Assembly: GCF_000178375.1 (NCBI RefSeq)
Contig: NZ_ADNC01000027.1
Location: forward strand, 186,001-250,000
DNA: 64,000 nt
Origin: Mycoplasmopsis alligatoris A21JP2
GTDB lineage: Bacteria; Bacillota_I; Bacilli_A; Mycoplasmatales; Metamycoplasmataceae
Reading direction: 5' to 3'
Below, one piece after another: positions 55,418-64,000 of this stretch (position 1 is its first letter; each line of letters opens with the position of its first letter). The notes under the pieces are model-generated. The model was not told where the DNA came from. It did not search any database and saw nothing but the letters and a program-made list of their open reading frames with translations. Made by a program: the position numbers and the translations under genes.

Positions 55418-57436
55418 TTATTTAACAACAATGTTTTTTATGCTGCTTGCTTCACCATAAAAACTCATTTTGTGAGCAAAAGGAGTATTTGTTTTACTAT
55501 CACCAAAATTAGCTTCATTACTTGTATAAACAGCATGGTTTATTAAAACATCTAATAAATCTCCACCTTCGTAATCTAATGTAACATTTTTAGATTTATC
55601 TGCATATTTTAACATAACATATCCATCACCACCAGCTAACAAGAAATCGTTTGTAACAATTGTGTACTCATTAGTAGCAACAATGTCTTTGCCATTAATT
55701 TTAATGCTTGCTTCTTCAACTGCGTATTTTTTTGTTTTTCCTTCACCTGAACCAACTATATTAAATTTAACATTTGATGAGAATTGGCCAAAAGCACCAC
55801 TTTTCATTTTTGAACCCGCATGCATAATAGCTGCTTTTAAAGTATCACCTTCAACTTTGACAGCTGAAATTCTATTTCCAAACGGTAAAACTCCTAAAGC
55901 TTGGCCACGTGTTACATCGCCTATTGCAATATTTGCACGTAATCCCCCTCCGTTCATTAATCCTATAACAGTATCTGCGTTATATTTTGAATCATCCTTT
56001 TTAGCTTTAACAACTTCATCTGCTATAGCATTAGCTGCGAATAACCCTAGATTAGTTTGCCCTACTCTTCCTTTTCAGAACTCAGTTCCATCTACATTTT
56101 GTAAAGTAACATGATCAAATACAACTGTATTTTTAAACGCTACTTTATTGTTTTCAACACCAAACTTGGTTTCTAAATCTTTAATTAAGTTTTTAACGTT
56201 ATCATTTTTCTTACCAAAAGCTGCTAATTCTACTTCATTAATATCTCTTAAGCTTTGTGTAACTGACTCAATTTTTCCAGTTTTTTTGTTAACTACTAAA
56301 TCAATTTCTCCTAGATATTGAGTATAAGCTTCAGTTTGAGTTAAATAAGCTTGATCTCCATCTTTTTTAGCTATATCAACTTTATTGTGCGAATGTCCAT
56401 CTAAAACTAAATCAACATCTAATGCATTTTTAGCAAAATAATTTGAATCTCATTTTTCAATGTTTCTTCCTATACCTAAGTGAGTTAAGGCAATAACAAA
56501 ATTTACCTTTTCCTTATCTCTAATTTCAGATACTGTTTTATTTGATGATTCAACCGGATCATTAAATAAAACATCTTTTGAATTGTTAGGATGAGAAGTA
56601 ATGGTTGTATCAGGAGTTGTGATTCCCATAATACCAACTTTAAATCCGTTTGCAACTTCTTTAATAATATATGGTTTAAATGGTAATTTACCTTTTTTGT
56701 CTTCACTAACTTTGTCGTTATATACAACATTAGCTGATAAAAACGGCATTGTTGAACTTGTTGCTTTGTTTAGTTCTAACATATGATCTAAACCAAAATC
56801 AAATTCATGATTTCCGATTGCTATTGCATCATATTTCATTTCTTTAGCAACTAATGAAATAGTTTTACCTTTATCACTATCAGAAAGTGGTAAACCTTGA
56901 ATTAAATCCCCGGCCGATAACAATAATGTGTATTCTACATTTTCTAAAAATTCTGCTAGTGTATCCATTCCTGAATAATTATTGTATTTACCATCATCAA
57001 ATTTTAATCTTCCATGTTCATCATTTGTATGAAAAATTTTTAATGTTTGTGTATCTGAATCTTTTTCAGCTAAGTTAAGTGCTTTAAAAGTTGTGTTTAT
57101 TTTTGATCTTAATTCTTTTAACTCAGATTCTTTTGAAGCTACAAATTCCTTTCTCGATGTTTTTAGTGCTTCATCCTTTTTGTTCTTGTCTATAGCAACT
57201 TTCATTGCTTTAAGCTCTTTAGCATAAGTACTTAATTTTGTATTATAAGCCTCCATTGCGTTTTTATAATTTACTCTTGCTACTTCAAGACTTTCTTTAT
57301 TAACAACTGGATCTTTTTTGTCTTCTTCAGTTTTGCCTGTATTGTTTGTTGTTGTATTACATGCTATTGTAATTGCACTAGTAGCAATTAAAATAGGTGT
57401 AATTGAACCTAATAACATAATTTTTTTGAATCTCAT
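55418..57436 (-). CDS. Surface lipoprotein 5'-nucleotidase / calcineurin-like phosphoesterase
   Basis: This 672-residue protein has lipobox Cys26 and a charged helical spacer (~27-120). The metallophosphoesterase domain begins with LKIFHTNDEHGRLKF and continues with GDLIQG, AIGNHEFDFG, ITTPDT and DGHSHNKVD. The C-terminal 5'-nucleotidase substrate domain has MNGGGLRANI, GVLPFGN and LAGGDGYVMLK. Metal ligands are complete. It would remove phosphate from extracellular nucleotides so nucleosides can enter, and complements the surface nuclease at 3794. Upstream lies a structured RNA/terminator element that could regulate it. Confidence 0.93.
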
Positions 57437-57529
57437 ATTTCTCCTTGTTTAGTAAATTTTAGTTCTTTTCAATTATACTTAATGTTTTTTGAAAAATAAG
57501 AATATGGAAATGTGGAATTGGCTATAAAA

Positions 57530-57675
57530 GCAACAAAAAAAGGCAACTAGTGCCTTTTAAAACTATTTCCTCAAAAATGATTTTACATTATTCAAAGAAA
57601 GTGAACGCTAAGTTCCAAGAGCAGCTACTCACGTAAAGTAGCAACCATTCGTATCGAATGCATCAACATGATAAT
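57530..57675 (-). ncRNA. Candidate structured RNA or regulatory leader
   Basis: On the minus strand three hairpins follow each other: CATTCG/CGAATG with a three-base loop (57646-57660), GCTACT/AGTAGC with a seven-base loop (57624-57642), and GAAC/GTTC with loop TTAGC (57603-57615). A perfect intrinsic terminator follows (AAAAGGCA/TGCCTTTT, loop CTAGT, then T7; 57535-57558). The segment is clearly richer in G+C than its surroundings and has no open frame. It could be a ~125-140 base stable small RNA. Alternatively it is a terminator-controlled leader of the 5'-nucleotidase gene, whose ATG lies ~100 bases further. It fits no riboswitch, RNase P, SRP or tmRNA pattern that I can recall. Confidence 0.6.
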
Positions 57676-57746
57676 AACATAAAAATAAGGTGTATTTTAA
57701 ATTAAATTTTATTTTTTGTTAATGAGGTGTAAATGTTTGCATAAAA

Positions 57747-57766
57747 AAAGCATGTTACCATGCTTT
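57747..57766 (-). terminator. Intrinsic terminator of the LRR lipoprotein gene
   Basis: Perfect stem AAAGCATG / CATGCTTT with a four-base loop, T7 on the minus-strand side, immediately after the stop at 57768. Confidence 0.88.
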
Positions 57767-57767
57767 A

Positions 57768-58556
57768 TTATTTTATTTCTATACCATTTAATTCAATTTT
57801 TCCGCCAGCAGCTTTTTTATCTTCTAATCATTTTGTTCCAGTTAAAGCTTCAATTCCAATTGTTTTTAAACTTGGAAAATGTATTAATTTAAGATTAGCT
57901 GCACCAAAAAAAGCAAATTTTTCAAGAGTTTCTAATTTAGGCGCATAAATTTTTTCTATTGATGAACCAATAAAAGAAAATCCCCCAATTGATTTAGCAT
58001 TTTCAAGTCTTAATTCTTTTAATTTGTTAGTAGCATTAAACGATGTTTCACCAACAGTTTCAACATATGGAGCGTTTACATATTCCACAGCTGTGTTTTT
58101 AAACGCATGTCTTCTAATTGTATGTATTGCTTTATCAGTTATATAAACTTCTTTTAAATTTTTATCTTTTAATTCTCATAAAACGCCATCTCTTACATCA
58201 AATTTATCAATAGGAGTTCCCGGTCTTGTTTCTTCAACCTTTTCTAATTTTTCCTCTGGTTTTTTATCTTCGGTTTTTTCAGTTGTAGTTGTATCTGGAA
58301 CTTTAGGTTCTTCTACTTTATCAGTATTTTCTGTTTTGTTAGCTTCAGTATTTGTTGTGTTTGTAGGATTTGTTACTTCATTATTTGTATTTTTATCACC
58401 CTTATCAGTTGTTGAAGAATCTTTGCCTGTATCTTTATTTACATCTGGTTTAACTTCAGGTTTTTTATCATCTTTTTTTGAGCAAGCGATCACTACCATT
58501 GGAGCAAGTAATGAAACGACTCCTACACTTAAAAGTAATTTAATTTTTTTAGTCAT
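57768..58556 (-). CDS. Lipoprotein with BspA-type leucine-rich repeats
   Basis: This 262-residue protein has lipobox Cys25 and a long Lys/Thr/Asp/Glu-rich linker to about residue 115. It then has about five ~22-residue repeats of the form ...L-x-x-I-x-A-P-x-L-x-T-L-x-x-x-A-F (for example IEKIYAPKLETLEKFAFFGA). The final consensus ends in GIEIK. BspA-type LRRs mediate protein or host-surface binding. It is probably an adhesin-like surface protein. No ligand is indicated. It has its own ribosome binding site (AAGGAG) and terminator. Confidence 0.85.
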
Positions 58557-58836
58557 AAATAACTCCTTATATTTTTTAATAAATTAAAAATATCTTAATA
58601 TACCTATATTTTACTTAACTTTAGCACTTTTTAGAAATTTATTAATTACTTTACACATGGAAAAGTCTTTTATTTTCATAAAAATTAAATATATTTTTCA
58701 ATATGAAAATAAAATTTAAATTTCAATTTATAACTGCATAAATTTTTGCGTATTTATTAAAACATATTTTTTAATCTTTTTCTATTTTTTTTAGAGCACT
58801 TTAAAACTAAATATTTACAAAAAAAATACTTTAAAG

Positions 58837-58842
58837 TATAAT
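58837..58842 (+). promoter_or_regulatory. -10 box of secG-rnr
   Basis: TATAAT followed by AGGGAG and the ATG at 58866. The remaining 58557-58836 is AT-rich and gene-free. Confidence 0.6.
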
Positions 58843-58865
58843 ATGAAAAGTTATTAGGGAGATAT

Positions 58866-59096
58866 ATGATTGCATTAGTAATTTTTATGATTATTTTATC
58901 GGTAATAATTATTATCGTATCTTTCATTATGTCACCTGATTCTAATGCGTTTTCTGGAGCTTTAGTTGGTTCAGGGGATCTAGATTTATTTAAAACATCT
59001 AAAGAAAGGGGAGTTAAAAAAATTCTTAAATACACAATGTTTACATTAGGCATAGTACTTTTGATTGCTGCCCTTGTTTTAAGAATCTTTATTTAA
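58866..59096 (+). CDS. secG: Preprotein translocase subunit SecG
   Basis: This 76-residue protein has two TM helices (1-24 and ~50-74) joined by a Gly/Ser-rich loop with SGALVGSGDLDLFKTSKERG, the SecG signature. It precedes rnr by six bases, the common secG-rnr order. Confidence 0.92.
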   Translation: MIALVIFMIILSVIIIIVSFIMSPDSNAFSGALVGSGDLDLFKTSKERGVKKILKYTMFTLGIVLLIAALVLRIFI

Positions 59097-59102
59097 CAAT
59101 TA

Positions 59103-61327
59103 ATGAATATAAAAGAGGAAATTTTAAAATATTTAAGAACATCTAACCAAGTTAGATCATTTTTAAATATTGCTAAGGGTTTAGGAATTAAACCAAATAA
59201 AAATAAAGACTTAACAAAAGCTTTACAAGAAAGTCAAAAAGAGTTTTTAATTTTTAAAAATGAAAAAGATGAATATTTTGCTCCTATTTTCAAAGAAGAA
59301 ATAGAAGGTAAATTGTCACTTTCTAATAATGGTAGATTTGCCTTTGTTGACTATAACATAGACGAATTAGCAAATACTAAAGATAGTGTTTTTATAATTA
59401 AAAATAACTTTAATGGCGCTATTCATAATGACTTAGTAAAAGTAAAAATTTTTATTGATAAAACTAAAGAAAAAGAACAAATGCTTTTTGGTGTTGTTAG
59501 CCAAGTTGTTCAAAGAGCAACAAATACTCTTATTGGTTTTGTTAAGAAAAATGGACTTTTTGTTGATTTTGAACCAATTGATAAAAAATACAAATTTAAT
59601 AAATATAAAATAATTGCTTTACAAGAAAAAGCTAGTTTAAATGATCTAGTAACAGTAAAAATTGAAGAAATAAAAAATAATTTGATTTTAGTTTCAATTC
59701 AAAAGGTAATAACGAACCAAGCTGATACAAAACTTTTTATAAAAGCTTATTTAGAAGGAGTTGATGTACCTAAAGTTTTTGGTTCAGAATTAAATGAAGA
59801 AATTGCTAAAATTCCTGAGGATATTTTTAATGAAAATATTTCTAATCGTACAGATTTTACTGATGAATTAATAGTAACAATTGATGGTGATGACACCAAA
59901 GATTTTGATGATGCAGTTAATGTAATAAAAAAAGAAAATGGAAATTTTGTACTTTCTGTTCATATCGCTGATGTTTCATATTATGTAACTGAAGGAACAA
60001 AAATTAATGATGAAGCCTTAAAAAGAGGTACGAGTATTTATTTGGCAGACCAAGTTATTCCAATGCTACCCGAAGCTTTATCAAATGGTATTTGTTCACT
60101 TAATCCAAATCAAAAACGTTTTGTTTTAAGTGCTATTATGGAAATTGATCAAAATGGTAACACACTAAAAACTGAAATAAAACAAGGTATTATTGATAGT
60201 AAATATCGTTTAACATACAAACAAGTAAATAACTTTTTTGAAAACAATCTTCTAGATCCTACTTGATTTAGAAATAATGAAAATCTGAAAATTGAGAAGT
60301 TTAATTTAGATAAATTAGCAAAAATGTTAAATGATGCTAAAGAATTAAGCTTAATTTTACACAAGTTCAAAATTAAACAAGGTTATATTGATTTTGAAAT
60401 TAATGAACCTAAAATTTTATTTAATGAAGATGGTTCAGTAAAAGATATTACGTTTTATCCTCGTGGATTTTCTGAAGTTTTAATAGAAGACTTTATGGTA
60501 CGAGCCAACGAAGAAGTTGCTAAATTTTTAAACAAAAATAATTTTCCTGCGATGTATAGAGTTCATGAAAAACCAGATGAAGACAGATTATTATCGTTTA
60601 AAAACGTTTTAAACACTTTAGGGATTAAAGCTAATATTCCAACCGGGAACATAACTCCTTTATTGTATTCAAATGTTATTGAAACAATAAAAGAACAACG
60701 TAATGATGAATTTATAAAACTTTTATTTTTAAGAACTATGCAAAAAGCTGTTTATTCTGGTGATAATATAGGTCATTTTGGATTAGCATCCGATTGTTAT
60801 TGTCATTTTACAAGTCCTATTCGTAGATATCCAGATTTAGTTATTCATAGAATTTTAAGAGAATTAGTATTAAATAAAGAATTAAATAAAAAAGAAGACT
60901 TAACTAATTTAGTGTATTCTGTTTCTAAAGCCAATTCAGCTTCAGAACAAGGTGCTGTAGAAGTGGAAAGAAAAGTCAATGATTTACTATTTTCTGAGTA
61001 TTACAAAAACAAAATAGGAACAAAATTAACAGGGCAAATTGTTAGTGTTGTTAAATTTGGTTTTTTTGTAGAATTTGAAAATAAAACAAACGCTCTTGTT
61101 CATAAAAGTGTTTTAATGGATAGTGATTTAGAACCAAATGATGCTATGACACAGTTAAAAGGAGCAAAATCAACTTACACTATTGGACAAAACATTGATG
61201 TTATTGTTGCAGCTGTTGACTTAGCTGATGGAAAAGTAGATTGTGTTCCAGAAGTGTTTTATCAAGACTTTTTAAAACAAAAAATTAACCGTCGTGCAGT
61301 AAATGATTCACATTTAAGAAAGAATTA

Positions 61328-61328
<1 letters not shown>
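59103..61328 (+). CDS. rnr: Ribonuclease R (RNB-family 3'-5' exoribonuclease)
   Basis: This 741-residue enzyme has an N-terminal helix-turn-helix and cold-shock-like domains (~70-220). The RNB catalytic domain has TIDGDDTKDFDDAV (catalytic Asp cluster), HIADVSYYV, PMLPEALSNGICSLNP and the CHFTSPIRRYPDL motif. A C-terminal S1 domain (~625-715) starts IVSVVKFGFFVEFE. It degrades structured RNA. In mollicutes it is a main exoribonuclease. The stop overlaps the next ATG (TAATG). Confidence 0.96.
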
Positions 61329-63650
<2,322 letters not shown>

Positions 63651-63747
63651 AAATAATTATTTGCAATATTTATGAATAAAGTAAATTTTTTACTAAATTT
63701 GATAATATTAATAAGTAAAAAGCAAAATAACAAAAGGAGATATAATT

Positions 63748-64000
63748 ATGATCTTTTTAAGAGCCACAAAATATGAATTAAACCCTGAAAAAATGAAAGG
63801 TTTTGTCGATTATTTATACATATTTGTAAGTAAATCAAGACTAGAAACACAAAATCTATCATTTGAATTTGGCTTGAATTCTGAATCAGAAGTTATTTTA
63901 GTAGAAAGATGAAGCTCAAAAAGCGATTACCAAGCTTTCATTAAAAAAGATGAAGTAAAAAAAGAACTTAACGTTCTTGAAAAAATGGCATATAAAACAA
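63748..64000 (+). CDS. ABM-like small monooxygenase-type protein (3' end outside window)
   Basis: 84 residues are visible, starting behind AAAGGAG. The sequence ...VDYLYIFVSKSRLETQNLSFEFGL...VILVERWSSKSDYQAFIK... matches the ABM (antibiotic biosynthesis monooxygenase) half-barrel pattern, in which S-R-x-E-x-x-x-x is followed by a ligand-strand and ERW-S. Such proteins are dimeric quinol or heme-related oxygenases or merely share the fold. The frame is open at the window end. Confidence 0.7.

Noticed and set aside
57530-57675. Purine (guanine or 2'-deoxyguanosine) riboswitch in front of the 5'-nucleotidase gene
   Set aside because: The conserved three-way-junction bases and loop pairs of that class are not visible; only an unspecific structured element can be claimed.

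Overview
The window is a very AT-rich bacterial chromosome segment from a mollicute, most likely a Mycoplasma/Mycoplasmopsis of the hominis group. Three things show this directly. Almost every gene is interrupted by in-frame TGA where a homologue has Trp. The one tRNA gene in the window is a tRNA-Trp with anticodon TCA, which reads UGA. Several genes encode Cys-lipobox lipoproteins of kinds typical of mycoplasmas (DUF31/MIP-type serine proteases, an SNase lipoprotein and an LRR lipoprotein). I assembled all CDS with UGA = Trp. The species cannot be named from sequence reading alone.

Layout. 1-1.5 kb: three unrecognised overlapping genes, the first cut by the window edge. 1.6-8.8 kb: an operon for a substrate-binding lipoprotein, an SNase-family surface nuclease, an ABC ATPase with a very large insertion and two permeases, probably for nucleic-acid breakdown products. 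9-14.3 kb: rluD-type pseudouridine synthase, a membrane protein with a Rho_N-like tail, then rpsL-rpsG-fusA. 14.5-20.8 kb: a 1852-residue membrane-anchored GH84 (NagH/hyaluronidase-like) enzyme and RNase HII. 20.8-25 kb: a minus-strand hydrolase pair divergent from the ECF transporter module ecfA1-ecfA2-ecfT. 25-30 kb (minus): three unrecognised genes, acpP, tRNA-Trp(UCA), gpsA and tig.

30.2-49.8 kb is the accessory heart of the window: six DUF31 (mycoplasma immunoglobulin-protease family) lipoprotein genes. Two intact ones are on the minus strand, and a frameshifted one is divergent from them. Three tandem ~1230-residue paralogues follow on the plus strand, of which the first is frameshifted. 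One 401-residue lipoprotein of unknown function is embedded among them. The three intact copies I translated through the catalytic region and the two broken ones all keep a His-Asp-Ser layout, or recognisable parts of one. The sixth, shorter copy has a clear His and Ser.

49.9-55.3 kb is the end of the ribosomal-protein super-operon (secY-adk-map-infA-rpmJ-rpsM-rpsK-rpoA-rplQ). 55.4-58.6 kb (minus) carries a 5'-nucleotidase lipoprotein, an unassigned structured RNA/leader and an LRR lipoprotein. 58.8-64 kb has secG, rnr, a methyltransferase, metG and the start of a small monooxygenase-like gene.

Functionally the window combines housekeeping translation and secretion genes with a surface-exposed host-interaction layer: nuclease plus 5'-nucleotidase for nucleotide scavenging, GH84 for host glycans, and DUF31 proteases probably aimed at host antibodies. 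Several genes have a perfect or near-perfect -10 box 6-7 bases before the ATG and no ribosome binding site, suggesting leaderless mRNAs.
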